Of a DNA stretch of 54,000 nt, positions 40,389-50,512 are shown in pieces; the first letter of the stretch is position 1; the number at the start of each line of letters is the position of its first letter. A program made the translations under genes and the position numbers. The DNA is taken from NCBI GenBank assembly GCA_905221605.1, contig CAJNDS010000979.1, forward strand, positions 758,319-812,318, given 5' to 3'. The notes beneath the pieces are model-generated. The model worked only from the letters and a program-made list of their open reading frames with translations. It did not search any database and was not told where the DNA came from. This DNA is from Symbiodinium natans (taxonomy: Eukaryota; Sar; Dinophyceae; Suessiales; Symbiodiniaceae).

Positions 40389-40827
40389 ATGTGTGAACGA
40401 ACAGTCCTTTTCCGCCAGGCCCTAGGTATGCGGCCCCATTGGCATCAAAGACCATCTGCGTGCGAGAAACTTGAAACACACGAGCTCAAGTCTCTTGTGG
40501 CGCGGGTAAGCTCATATGCTCGGCATGACACTGAACGGCCAGTACTAACAGCAGGCACTGCGCTGCCGCCACGCAGTCAACCTGACAAGACAGTAAGTCG
40601 GAAGCACAGGGCTTATGGCATTCTTGACGGTAAAGCTTTACAAGCCCCCAAAGCCCTGTACCCTACATTCCCCAAACTGCTAAACCGTACTCGAGTCTTG
40701 TGTGTACACCTCGTGCCACGTTACATCTGAGAGACGCGCTCCTCCAGGTACGGATCAGCAGCGCGCCGAGAACGTCCCTCCACGCCCTGCAGGTAGCGAA
40801 GTAATCCCTACAGAAGCCTTGAGGTAG
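40389..40827 (+). CDS. ORF of 113 codons with possible 3' exon
   Basis: The ATG frame 40389-40730 reads MCERTVLFRQALGMRPHW, CEKLETHELKSLVARVS, and later KALYPTFPKLLNRTRV. It has internal donor-like sites CGG|GTAAGC and ACA|GTAAGT. A second segment, 40748-40827, follows CTCCTCCAG and reads TDQQRAENVPPRPAG to a TAG. No domain recognised; exon structure unresolved. Confidence 0.4.
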
Positions 40828-41059
40828 GGGGGAGGGGGATGTCAGTTCATTTGTAGGTTATAACCCTAAACCCTAAACCCCAAACCCTAATGAAAGGGCA
40901 TCCCGAATACCCGGAAACCCCGAATGGTATGTATCCGGCCTCAGAGTCCCCAAAGCCCCCTAGCAAGGAACCATCCCCGACCCCGATACTCAGGGTTTAG
41001 GGTTTCGGGTTTAGGGAGTTTAGGGTTTAATCGTTTAGCCCAAACCTTGAACCCTAAAC

Positions 41060-41111
41060 CCTTCAACCCCCCACCCCCCCCCCCCCCCCCCAAAAAAAAA
41101 AAAAAAAAAAA
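41060..41111. repeat. C-run followed by A-run
   Basis: C17-like run then A21-like run; similar C/A junctions occur at 39828-39858 and 16470-16500. Confidence 0.9.
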
Positions 41112-41164
41112 TCCTGAGCCCAAAAGTGCATCCCTAGCCCTTATAAAGGCTCTTTTGCCTGCAG

Positions 41165-41241
41165 GCGAGTGGCAGGAGCCGGAGCCCCCTGAGGCTCAGG
41201 CCTTTACCTATGGTGGCACCGCCTCGCGCTACAGGCCCTGA
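41165..41241 (+). CDS. Probable terminal exon
   Basis: After TTTTGCCTGCAG the frame reads EWQEPEPPEAQAFTYGGTAS and RYRP before TGA 41239-41241. Strong acceptor, acidic Pro-rich sequence, unknown family. Confidence 0.45.
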
Positions 41242-41636
41242 TGCTAAAAGGGGGAGGGGTTAGGGTTTAGGGTTTAGGGTTTAGGCTTCAGGGTGTAGGG
41301 TTTAGGGTTTTGGGTTTTGGGTTTGGGGTTTTACGGTTCAAGGTTCCCCTCCCCCTCGTACTGAGTGAGTTACTAGACAAGATCCCAGACAAGAGCCCCC
41401 CCGATTGGGATCTCATAGCTGCCTCTACATGTATGTACATGTGGGGTTGAGATGAACCTAAGAGGCTGTTCCCTACGAACTTGCAGCGTTTGGGGTGGCA
41501 AGTAGGGCTCCTGGACCGGCGGACTTCAAGGGTTTTGGGTTTAGGGTTTAGGGTTTAGAGCTTAGGGTTTGTGGCTTGCAGGGCTTGTAGGATGTGACAT
41601 GATGAATAAAGATCGATGTGGGGTTCAACAATCATC

Positions 41637-41688
<52 letters not shown>

Positions 41689-41689
41689 G

Positions 41690-41775
<86 letters not shown>

Positions 41776-41784
41776 CACTACTAC
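41637..41784 (+). repeat. (TAC)n microsatellite
   Basis: About 49 near-perfect triplets; poly-Thr, poly-Leu, poly-Tyr and poly-Ser frames are artefacts. Confidence 0.95.
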
Positions 41785-41844
41785 GCGTCACGCTCCTAAT
41801 GATCACAGGGGTTTCGGGGCGTGCATTTTTCGTGCGAAGACACG

Positions 41845-43300
41845 AAAACATCGGTATTTACAGCGTTTCCTGGCTTTGTCCGTTTTGGGACGTGAAAAAT
41901 GCAGGTTTTTAAATCTCCGGAAACAGCTTGCAACTACTTAGGGCGCGTGAGGAATACATCGGTATTTACAGTGTTTTCTGGCTGTAAAAACGCGTGCTTT
42001 TATGTTACAGCTCTTTCGGGTGCAATCTCTGAAAAGAGGAAAGCATCGGTATTTACAGGGTTTTGCGCGTGTCGCATGGTGTTGGCTTATTTTTTTTGGC
42101 ACTGTTTAATGGTTGGGTTTGGAGTTGAAGGTTCAGGTTGAGGGCTTCGGGCTTGCACTGTTTTTCTCGCCTGGCAACGCATCTTGTTCCACCTCCTTGG
42201 CAAGTATGTTGCAGAAAGAGGCGAAAACACTGTAAATACCAGTGTTCTAGGCATGCAATATGAATGACGTTATTATCCCCCCCCCCCCCCTCCCCCCCCT
42301 CCTGGTGCAGAGTGTTGTACAAAGAGGCAAAAACGCCGCAAATACCAGTGTTTTTGGGCATGGTCGCGAAATTCATGGAGACTTGTGGCAACGTATCTTG
42401 TTCCGCCTCCTTGTCAAGTATGTTGCAGAAAGAAGCGAAAACACTGTAAATACCAGTGTTTAGGCATGCACTCTGAATGACGACCCCCCCCCTCCTTGTG
42501 CAGAATGTTGTACAAAGAGGCAAAAACACCGCAAATACCAGTGTTTTGGGCATGGTCGCGAAAGGCATGGAGACTTGTGGCAACGTATCTTGTTCCACCT
42601 CCTTGTCAAGTATGTTGCAGAAAGAAGCGAAAACACTGTAAATACCAGTGTTCTAGGCATGCAATATGAATGACGTTATTATCCCCCCCCACCCCCCTCC
42701 CCCACCCCGCCCCCAAGCAGGCAAAAAAACAAGAAAAACGCAAGAAAACACCGTGATCAGTTAAGGGCGTGTCACCTACTACTAGGTGCGCGGCGTGTTC
42801 ACGCCCCTACAACGGGAAGCATGTTCTGGGGAAGGGGGGTTCAGGAATCACTGGCAGGCGTGGGTTATTCATGAAGTAGAGTCATTTCGGTGATTTGGAG
42901 GAGGGCCCTCTCACACTACTGGGTAAGTTTTGTAAGATAGGAGTTTGATGGCAGCAACAGGATTATGATGGCAGGGCGGCTTGCGGAGGGGCATGTCCGG
43001 AAGTCATCAGGGCAGTGGCTTTTTTTTAGAAAACACTGTAAATACCAGTGTTTTGGGCATGGTCGCCAAAGGCAAGGACACTTGTGAATGCTTTTCTTGT
43101 TGCACATCCTTCCGCAGTATGTTGTACAAGCGGCGGAAATGCTGTAAATACCAGTGTTTTGGGCGTAAACACCAGTGTTTTGGGCATGGTCGCAAAAGGC
43201 ATGGACGCTTGTGACAACGTGTCTTGTTCCACAACCTTGCACGGTACGTTGTACAAACTGGGAAAACGCTGTAAATACCAGTGTTTTGGGCGTGGATGCA
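41845..43300. repeat. Dispersed 21-bp hairpin motif with tandem context
   Basis: The motif AACACTGTAAATACCAGTGTT (7-bp arms, 7-nt loop) or its reverse complement occurs about a dozen times. The first three copies (near 41850, 41960, 42045) read in reverse, the rest (42225, 42330, 42437, 42524, 42633, 43030, 43136, 43163, 43267) forward. Forward copies sit in a longer unit with GGGCATGGTCGC..AGGCATGG and CTTGTTCCACCTCCTTG. C-runs separate units. Confidence 0.9.
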
Positions 43301-43398
43301 ATATGAATATGTTCTTATCCCCCCCCCCCCCCCCCCCCCCAAACCCGCAAGGAAGAGGAAATGCCTGAGCAAGTGCTGAAAAACGTAGGGGCGGGAAC

Positions 43399-43421
43399 GC
43401 GCCGCGTTCCTACTACTACTT

Positions 43422-43494
<73 letters not shown>

Positions 43495-43517
43495 ACCTGC
43501 TGCTGCTGCTGCTGCTG
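43399..43517 (+). repeat. (TAC)n then (CTG)n microsatellite
   Basis: About 31 TAC triplets followed by six CTG-type triplets. Confidence 0.95.
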
Positions 43518-43594
43518 TTGGGATGCACTTGCAGGTTTCTGCCAGGTTTGAATGTGCACAAAAGGCTGCAGGGTTCAAGGGTTCTGACTTGTGT

Positions 43595-44105
43595 ACGTAT
43601 GTGTATATATATATATATACATATATTGCAATATAAGGATATTACTTGTGAAAATAGTAGACATTGCTTGTTATGTAGTTATACTACAAAAATATCATGT
43701 ATGTGATTCTTCGTATGTACTTTTTATTAGTTGGTGTGTTGTTCTGTTATGATATTCATATATGTATATGAAAATCTATGAATATGTCGTTATGTTATAC
43801 TAATCGAACATGGTTATATTACAAAAGTGTTTTTCGAATATTCTTGTATGATTAGGTAACTAAGTAAACAACTTATTGCGTTATCGTTCAAGTTCCTATT
43901 AGAACATTAAGTATGTACTTGTATGCTTAATCATAGCATTACACTATTTGTATTCATATTTTTGTGCTGTTGTATGAACGATTACTATGTACTTCTGCCA
44001 TTGTAACGTGTGTGTAGATATATATATATACACACATACAAATATTGACATTTTGACATTGTGATACTGTTATAGAAGCTTAATTGTATGTGTTTAAAAT
44101 ATAAA
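43595..44105. other. AT-rich island
   Basis: Bounded by (TA)n at 43603-43625 and 44018-44030. No frame of note, no heptamers. Possibly an inserted non-coding or organelle-like piece. Confidence 0.4.
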
Positions 44106-44152
44106 CCTTAATCCCAAAACTTGCTTCCTTGTTGCGGCCACTTGCATTGCAG

Positions 44153-44409
44153 TTTCTCAGCCGGCTACGGGCAGTTCCCCGTGGTTTTCGTGCAGCTGGG
44201 CCGTTTCAATTGAAGGGGCAGGGAGGGTCACCCAATTCCCGAATGCTGTGGGTCTCGGATTTGAAGGGCGTAGCTTCGACTCGAACCAGCATAGTCAAGT
44301 CCGCGCGCAGAGTCACGAGAGCACATCTGCCAATGTCCAGGATTTTAGGCTGCCCTGCATAAGGGACCTTAACGATGGCCAGAATCAGGACGATTCAGGG
44401 GTAGCCTAA
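44153..44409 (+). CDS. Possible terminal exon, 85 codons
   Basis: After TTGCATTGCAG the frame reads SQPATGSSPWFSCSWAVS, then VTQFPNAVGLGFEGRSF and ANVQDFRLPCIRDLNDG, to TAA 44407-44409. Sequence is Ser/Gln/Asp-rich. A second frame (MLRPLALQFLSRLRAVPR) overlaps it. No domain recognised. Confidence 0.4.
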
Positions 44410-44599
44410 ATCGCACTAAACCCTGCGCACCCTTCACCCTAACTCCCTGAGGCTTCAACCTTTAATCTTTCCCAAGCCCCAACGAAGGTCTGCACCCGCC
44501 TCAGCGTGCCAAAGCCCCCACCAAAAAATGTCAACAGCAGCCCTCAGTCCACCCCCAGTCACCTCAAACCCTATGGCCCAATACACCACCTCTGATTTG

Positions 44600-44780
44600 T
44601 TTCCCGATTGTTCCCTAAACCCTAAGCCCTAGGCCCTAAGCCCTAAGCCCCAAACCCTAACCCTACACCCTGCACCCTGCACCCTACACCCTACACCCTA
44701 CACCCTACACCCTACACCCTAAACCCTAAACCCTAAACCCTAAACCCTAAACCCTAAACCCTAAACCCTAAACCTGAACC
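44600..44780 (-). repeat. CCCTAAA/CCCTACA/CCCTGCA array
   Basis: Variant heptamers are grouped in blocks: CCCTAAG, then CCCTGCA, CCCTACA, then pure CCCTAAA. Confidence 0.95.
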
Positions 44781-44875
44781 CTAGACCCTGAACCCCAAAC
44801 CACGAAGCTCCTGCGACGGCCAAGGCTGGCGCTGGTCGGAGGCCAGAGCTTCAGCGGTCCAGCGTCCGCCTTGGT

Positions 44876-45062
44876 AGGGTTTAGGGTTTAGGGTTTAGGG
44901 TGTAGGGTTTAGGGTCTAGGGTCTAGGGTCTAGAGTCTAGGGTCTAGGGTCTAGGGTCTAGGGTTTAGGGCAAGGTTTAGGGTTTAGGGTTTAGGGTTTA
45001 GGGTTTAGGGTTTAGGGTTTAGGGTTTAGGGTGCAGGGTGTAGGGTGCAGGGTGTAGGGTTT
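44876..45062 (+). repeat. TTTAGGG/TCTAGGG/GTAGGGT array
   Basis: The opposite strand to the preceding array, again with variants in blocks (TCTAGGG x8). The two arrays flank 100 bp of unique, open DNA (44790-44875). Confidence 0.95.
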
Positions 45063-45553
45063 TGAGTTAGGCTTGTTCGGTGCCTAGGGGTTCAAGGTTG
45101 TTGGGGTCTTCCAGGGTTTGTGTGGTTCAGGTCTGGCAGCCTCAGGGGTCTAGTAATTGAGGTTGGCAGGGGTTTTGTGGTTGAGGGTTTAGGGTCATAG
45201 GGGTCTGGAGAGGTGTGAGTTTAGTCAGGGGTTTTGGGGCTTAAGGGCATCAGTTCCTGGCTTTCGGGGTTCGTTCAAGACTTTGAGTTTTCGGGTTTCG
45301 GGAATTTTCGGGTTTAGGGCCTGTAGTAGGGCTTAGGGTGTTCAGGGGTCCAGCATCAGGGGTTTGCAGGTTTGGGGGTTTGGGGTGCAGAGTTTCCGGT
45401 TCCAGGGTCCATGTTGAGGGTTCGGGGTTGAGGATCCCCAGTGGCCTGGTCTTGGGCATCTACGGGTTTGGGGGTTCTTGCATTCCAGTCATTGCCAGCC
45501 ACGCAGCGTATGCTGTCGACCCAATCTCCTGTTTAGGGTTTAGGGTTTAGGGC

Positions 45554-45775
45554 TTAGGGATTCACAGGGGGTGGCAAAGATGTGTTGAACACTGGTCCAG
45601 GGGCTTTCAGGATACTCGCGCTCGTCATTTGGTGGGGAGGGGCGGAGGGGAGGGGTGGTTCTGTCGCCGATAGACCTTGAAAGAACTCGTGGCCAACACC
45701 CTTCATCTTCATTGAACTTACCGAGAAGACTATGCCCGAATTGAAAGCCCGCGCATACACGCTCAAGGGAATCCC
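45554..45775 (-). CDS. Possible minus-strand terminal exon
   Basis: On the minus strand, after GGTTCAG, the frame reads IPLSVYARAFNSGIVFSV, SSMKMKGVGHEFFQGLSA and ILKAPGPVFNTSLPPPV to TAA. It contains an internal GTAAGT. It is the only minus-strand segment that looks as good as the + strand ones. A second minus frame (MGLRVFDLSTESWNSRF) overlaps. Confidence 0.3.
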   Translation of the reverse strand, partial: GIPLSVYARAFNSGIVFSVSSMKMKGVGHEFFQGLSATEPPLPSAPPHQMTSASILKAPGPVFNTSLPPPVNP

Positions 45776-45881
45776 CTGAACCAAACCTTGAATTCCAAGA
45801 TTCAGTACTCAGGTCAAAAACCCTCAGCCCCAAGCCCTCAGCCCTAAGCCCTGAGTCCTAAGCCCTAACCCTAAGCCCAAG

Positions 45882-46099
45882 GTGAATCGAAGAGCAGCGA
45901 TGCTCTTCGGTCTCCTTGCCGGGGCAGCCCTCCTTTCGTTGTTGCTGATCTAAGCTGAGATCTACTGTTGCAGGGCACTCCGTGTGGTCCTCCAATCAGG
46001 ATTGAGCCCAGTATGACAACCTTACTTACCACTGACATCTCTTGCAAAGGAAGATACAGCTTCAAGCAAAGGAAGAACCAGCTTCAATCAACCGCGTAG
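45882..46099 (+). CDS. Possible two exons: membrane anchor plus Cys segment
   Basis: After CCCAAG the first frame reads VNRRAAMLFGLLAGAALLSL, a single hydrophobic helix with basic N-terminal flank (signal anchor-like), up to about 45950. The second exon (45974-46099) follows GTTGCAG and reads GTPCGPPIRIEPSMTTLLTT and YSFKQRKNQLQSTA to TAG. The donor of exon 1 is not defined. Confidence 0.3.
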
Positions 46100-46304
46100 A
46101 CACCGTAGCATTCACCAGACACAACATTCGCTTCTGCACCCCGGCCAAAGATTGGCTGGCATTGGACATCTGCTGCACATCAGTGCGAGTCAGCCGGCCT
46201 ACTGGAGATTTGTGTGTGTAGAGAGATATATATATATATAATTATGAATATATACATATAAATATAAATGTATATATGCAGGCTGCTGCTGCTTAGCGCA
46301 GCTG

Positions 46305-46350
46305 TTGGAGTACAGCCGACGAGGGCGGCCGACGATCACCGATGTTCCAG
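46305..46350 (+). CDS. Possible micro-exon
   Basis: Between TAGCGCAG and CCAG|GTGCC the frame reads LLEYSRRGRPTITDV. Both sites are good. Confidence 0.3.
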
Positions 46351-46570
46351 GTGCCTGTTTCGCGCTGAACAGCTGCATCCGTTTCTAATTTTGGTAAATG
46401 CGGCAGACTGGCAGAATTTGCTTTTAGCATTGTCATGAGCATCTTTAATTATTACTGTTATTCTAGGGCTGTTCACGCACGACAAGCAGACGCTGGCCGC
46501 TGGAGCAATGTGAGAGCCCCAAAAAAGCCAACGAAGCGTGCTGTTTTGAAGGGAGTGTCAATCTGCAGTC

Positions 46571-47235
46571 ATGGAATGTGTAAGTTGGTTCAGTGCGGGT
46601 GATGTACCGATGCGCAACTGCAGATCAGAGTACTTTAAGGATGCAGACCTTGTCCACGCTGCCTGTTCTTGGGATTTCGCCTTGCGCATAATACAGAGTG
46701 CCTTGGGAATTCGAACGGGGTTTTGGGGGGTTTTTGATAGTATGATAATATAGGGGACCATAAAGGATTATTCTTGGCGATTATTCCGACTCCATGCTTT
46801 AGGCTCAAGATCCTAGCAATGACATCTGCGATAGACGCTGCAGCTCGCCATCGTTGAGGTCCAGGTGTGACTGGCACAAGTTTGAGGTGGACATATGTAG
46901 GGGGCCTTAATAATTAGAACAGGGTTTTGGGGGTTATGAGAGTATAGTCTTCTAGGGACCATAAGGGAATACCATTAGCAATTATTCCGACCCCTACATC
47001 ATATTAAGTTGCAGCCACTAAAGATAACCGGAGCGCAGAGCTCCAAACCTTATGCAAAACTCCCGAAACCCTCCTATGGAGACCCCTCTTGCCCCCCATT
47101 TGCCAGGAGAGCCTTCGCACCTCATGGGGCAGGGGCTGGCAGGGCACCCTTGCTTCTTTTGACCTTGCAGAGCTTGCCCTCTTGCATGTCAGCGCTTGTT
47201 GGACCAACTGCCTTCAGAGCAGGTTCGAGGCTTAA
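46571..47235 (+). CDS. Gene split by two F3 elements
   Basis: Exon a (from ATG 46571) reads MECVSWFSAGDVPMRNC, EYFKDADLVHAACSWDFAL, then meets an F3 element. Exon b (46803-46896) follows TTTAG and reads AQDPSNDICDRRCSSPSL and CDWHKFEVDI. The second F3 element is intron 46897-47008 (GT-AG, phase 1); its removal joins exon b to 47009-47235, open for 75 codons (AATKDNRSAELQTLCKTPET, WGRGWQGTLASFDLAELALL). The a-b junction is unresolved. Cys-rich, function unknown. Confidence 0.45.
46685..46802 (+). mobile_element. F3 element, first of two
   Basis: It shares GGGGTTTTGGGGGG, GGGACCATAA and GATTATTCCGAC with the copy at 46894. The left terminus is diverged. Confidence 0.6.
46894..47008 (+). mobile_element. 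F3 element, second of two
   Basis: TATGTAGGGGGCCTTAATAATT mirrors AATTATTCCGACCCCTACAT. Confidence 0.7.
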
Positions 47236-47284
47236 GAGGGTTTAGGGTTTAGGGGGGGGGAGTTTTGGGTCAAAGTGCCTTCAG

Positions 47285-47416
47285 GGCCCCGCACCGTGAG
47301 ATGCCTTGCCTGCACCAAGTCCGGAGCAAAGAACAAGCTTGCCGGCGTTCTGGGCGGCAAAGGCCCGGAGCTGATATCATCGTCTTGGGGCGTAGGATCG
47401 AACCGACATCTAAGGA
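47285..47416 (+). CDS. Probable exon ending at an F4 element
   Basis: After TGCCTTCAG the frame reads PRTVRCLACTKSGAKNKLAG and VLGGKGPELISSSWGVGSNR up to the F4 element. An alternative frame (REMPCLHQVRSKEQACRR) is also open. CLAC suggests metal binding but is incomplete. Confidence 0.4.
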
Positions 47417-47541
47417 TAGTTTCATGGGCCCTTAGTATGGCCCCTAACCTCCTTTAGCGGGTTCTCATGTATGGGCCCTTAATTTGCATGGGGTATATAA
47501 GGGGTATGTAAGGGGTCCCATACTAAGGGACCACGAAACTA
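47417..47541 (+). mobile_element. F4 inverted-repeat element, complete
   Basis: TAGTTTCATGGGCCCTTAGT mirrors ACTAAGGGACCACGAAACTA. Confidence 0.75.
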
Positions 47542-47612
47542 CCCTAACAACAAACCCTGAGCCTTGAACCCTAAACCCTCAACCACCAAACCCTCAAACC
47601 CTCAAGCCCGCA

Positions 47613-47624
47613 CTCTATATATAT

Positions 47625-47656
<32 letters not shown>

Positions 47657-47695
47657 GTATAGATATATGTATATATATGTATATATATATATACC
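47613..47695. repeat. (TA)n/(TGTA)n microsatellite
   Basis: Alternating TA and GTATATG. 47700-48530 is heptamer-poor C-rich DNA with scattered short frames; nothing firm. Confidence 0.9.
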
Positions 47696-48831
47696 CTAAG
47701 CTCTTAAACAAGCCCTATGCAACTTTAAGGCCTTCAAGCCTTGTGGCCCGGTGAGCCCCGAACTACTTCAACCCTCATGCCCTGAAAGTCTCGAAGCCCT
47801 TTCAGAAATACTTTTGCGCCCCCAAACCCTTACGCCCTAAAGCAGAAGGTTTCTCGCCCTGACTGGGTAACTGCAATAGAAAGCTTAGGCGCAGGGTTTG
47901 GAGTTTCGGGTTTCGGGTTTAGGGTTTAGGATTTGGAGGTCAGAGCCTTCAACCGGAATTCTCGCGGCCTAGAACTCCAGAGCCCCATAACACCTCGAAA
48001 GCCCTGATGCGAACCCTGAATCATGCAATCCCTAAAGCCCCACAGCTAAAACCCCGCCTAGCCCTGCAAAAAAGCCCTCGACCCTGTACCTAAACCCTAC
48101 ACCCTAAACCTAAGCCCTACAAGCCCTAAACTCCAACCTAAACACCTAAACCCTAAGCCCTGAACTCCAACCCAAACCCCATCTAAGGCTCGGAGAACTC
48201 CGGTCGTCGTCTCAGTCGGCTCGGAGAGAATTTTGAGACAAAAGGCTGTTTTCATTCGGGCTTAGGGTTTGGGGTTTAGGGTTTAGGGTTTAGGTTTTAG
48301 GGTTCAGCAGCTCATGTACTAGCTTTCGCTAGTCGAGCAGCTTCTCAAGCGAGGCCTGGCACCTTAAACCCTGGACCCTGAAACCCTTGAGGCCCAGAAA
48401 CCCTAAAACCCCAGGCCTTGAGGCCCTGAAACCCTAAACCCCAGGCCCTAAGGCCTAAACCCCAGGCCTGAAACCCTGTGGGGTTTAGGGTTTAGGGTCT
48501 AGGGTTTAGGGTTCAAGTCTAGGTTTAGGCAGATGTTGAGAATTCAGGGTTCAGGGTTCAAGGTTTGGCAAAGGCATTCTGGCGTTGTGGGTTCAAAGTC
48601 CACGGTTCTGGGCTGTCCAACTTCTCCACGCACCGGGTGCACCCTAAACCCGAAACAAATCCTTCCGGCCCAAACCACGAACTCAAGGCCTAAGACACTG
48701 CACCTTGAAACCGCTAAAACCCCTGTATAACCCTTACAAATCCTAATCCCTAAACCATAAGCCCAACTCTCCCAACCCGCCAAAGCACTCCGATTCCGAA
48801 GCATCCTAGGCCTATGCACTCCGGAGTTTAC

Positions 48832-48925
48832 TTAGTAGCTGAAGAGTACACTTTACACTTTCTGGGATACTATAACCCCCTATAGAACTGAAAGTGTACA
48901 CTTTTTGGGGGCTTATGACCTCAGC
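48832..48925. mobile_element. F7 element flanked by an 8-bp direct repeat
   Basis: TTAGTAGCTGAAGAGTACAC to GACCTCAGCAACT, with inverted AGTAGCTGA / TCAGCAACT. GAGTTTAC occurs immediately on both sides (48824-48831 and 48926-48933), the expected footprint of a transposition event. Confidence 0.65.
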
Positions 48926-49019
48926 AACTGAGTTTACGGGGTTGAAGTCTTTTTGTTGGAGGGGTTAGGATCGGGGGTTGAGGGTTTAAGGCCCGTGAGG
49001 ACGGAGTTCCGCGGTGAGG

Positions 49020-49260
49020 CCTTAAACCCTAATCCGTGAACCTCAAACCCTAAACCCTGAACCCTAAACCCTAAACGCTGAACCCCAAACCCTAAACCCT
49101 GAGCCCTAAAACCTAATCCCTAAACCCTGAACCCCAAACCTTAAACCTTAAACCCTAAACCTTACACCCTAAACCCTAAACGCTAAACCCTAAACCCTTG
49201 CCCTAAACCCTAAACCTTGCACCCTAAACCCTAAGCCCTAAGCCCTAAGCCCTAAACCCC
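49020..49260 (-). repeat. Degenerate CCCTAAA array
   Basis: About thirty heptamers with CCCTGAA, CCTTAAA and CCCTAAG variants. Confidence 0.9.
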
Positions 49261-49268
49261 GCAGTCTG

Positions 49269-49379
49269 ATGGCACCCTTCCGTCCACCCGGGAAAGCTCA
49301 AATCCTGATGTCTGAGGTGCTGCCGCCTCAGGTCCGTGGGTCAGAGTCCTTTTGGGGTGGCGTAGGGCCTACGGCGTAG
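49269..49379 (+). CDS. Small ORF or exon, 36 codons
   Basis: ATG-started frame MAPFRPPGKAQILMSEVLPP then CAG|GTCCGT (possible donor) and a TAG at 49377. It directly follows a CCCTAAA array. Confidence 0.3.
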   Translation: MAPFRPPGKAQILMSEVLPPQVRGSESFWGGVGPTA

Positions 49380-49494
49380 GGCTTATAATTTTTACGGGAT
49401 TTAGGGTCTAGAGTTTAGAGTTTAGGGCTCAGGGTTCAGGGTTTAGTCTTCGGAGTTCGGTGTATTTGTCAAGTCTCGGTCCTTCTGACCCCTT

Positions 49495-49570
49495 ATGCAC
49501 TTGTCGTTGTTCAAGTACCTCCAAGAAGTCAGCCTGCTGGCGTCCTGGGCGAAGTTCTGGATGTGCGAGG
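49495..49570 (+). CDS. Possible exon with amphipathic/hydrophobic segment
   Basis: The frame reads MHLSLFKYLQEVSLLASWAK and FWMCE, then runs into the GGGAA microsatellite. Possibly part of a membrane protein together with 49747-49800. Confidence 0.35.
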
Positions 49571-49684
49571 GGGGAAGGGAAGGGAAGGGAAGGGAAGGGA
49601 AGGGAAGGGAAGGGAAGGGAAGGGAAGGGAAGGGAAGGGAAGGGAAGGGAAGGGAAGGGAAGGGAAGGGGGGGAGGGAAGGGGG
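49571..49684 (+). repeat. (GGGAA)n microsatellite
   Basis: About twenty pentamers. Frames reading REGKG repeats are artefacts. Confidence 0.95.
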
Positions 49685-49746
49685 GATCGTTCATTTAGGG
49701 TTTAGGTTGCGGGCTAGGGTTTAGGGTTGTTTGCTGTGCAATGCAG

Positions 49747-49800
49747 GCGGCAGCAAAGAGCCCGTCGAGGGCCAGTACACAGTGGACGAGGCAGTTGAGG
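49747..49800 (+). CDS. Probable exon, YTVDEAVE motif
   Basis: Between TGCAATGCAG and G|GTTTCAG the frame reads GGSKEPVEGQYTVDEAVE. YTVDEA(I/V/L)xxxGFGxFQ is the N-terminal signature of SV2/SVOP-type major-facilitator transporters; the GFG half would have to come from the next exon, which was not found. The family call is therefore tentative. Confidence 0.4.
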
Positions 49801-49870
49801 GTTTCAGGGCATTGGGGTTTAGGGTTTAGGGGCTGCCCGCTACAATAACATAACATTGTCTTCGTATAAA

Positions 49871-49986
49871 TGGGAGGGCCCCATAAGGAAGGAAATAATC
49901 CTTAGATCAAATAAACCTTAAATCATATTAAGGACCCCGTATATAATTTCAGGTATATTTCTTACTTGCTGGATATTGGGCTCCCA
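49871..49986 (-). mobile_element. F2 element, inverted orientation
   Basis: TGGGAGGGCCCCATAAGGAAGG and GCTGGATATTGGGCTCCCA, with AAACCTTAAATCATATTAAGG inside. Confidence 0.6.
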
Positions 49987-50125
49987 GGGTTCTTTAAGAA
50001 CAACTTGGAATCTAAATGTCTGCTCACAGACTCATGAGTCTTCGTGTTTGTAAAGATTAAAGAGAGCCATGGGGAGACGAAGACGGTTGAGTCGGAGTAG
50101 ATGGTGAACACTGGCTTGTCGCTTT

Positions 50126-50240
50126 AGGGTTTAGGGTTTAGGGTTTAGGGTTTAGGGTTTAGGGTTTAGGGTTTAGGGTTTAGGGTTTAGGGTTTAGGGT
50201 TTAGGGTTAGGGTTTAGGGTTTAGGGTTTAGCGTTTAGGG
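50126..50240 (+). repeat. TTTAGGG array
   Basis: About sixteen copies; a second array is at 50365-50470. Confidence 0.95.
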
Positions 50241-50512
50241 TTGTAGGGTTGTAGGGTTGTAGGGATGTTGGCCTAGCTACGAGCTCTCTCAAGCCTCAGC
50301 GTACCTGCTGGGAGGTTGAAAGAGGTTGAGTTGCCAGTGCTGCCACGTGGCTTAGGTTTACGGTTTACGGTTTAGGGTTTAGGGTTTAGGGTTTAGGGTT
50401 TAGGGTTTAGGGGTTTAGGGTTTAAGGTTTAGGGTTTAGGGTTTAGGGTTTGGGGTTTGGGGCTTGGGGCTTAGGGCTTAGGGCTTATGGCCGTCTGAAT
50501 GTGGGCCAGCAC

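Noticed and set aside
41555-41941. ORFs with long poly-Thr, poly-Leu, poly-Tyr or poly-Ser
   Set aside because: They are frames of a (TAC)n microsatellite; the same holds for 43361-43578.
41845-43300. CRISPR array
   Set aside because: The short repeats are irregularly spaced, change orientation, and the intervening DNA is itself repeated; the genome is eukaryotic.
42053-43561. ORFs of 181 and 184 codons on the minus strand
   Set aside because: They read through the 21-bp hairpin repeat, C-runs and (TAC)n; repeated HWYLQCF and NTGIYSVF are repeat translations.
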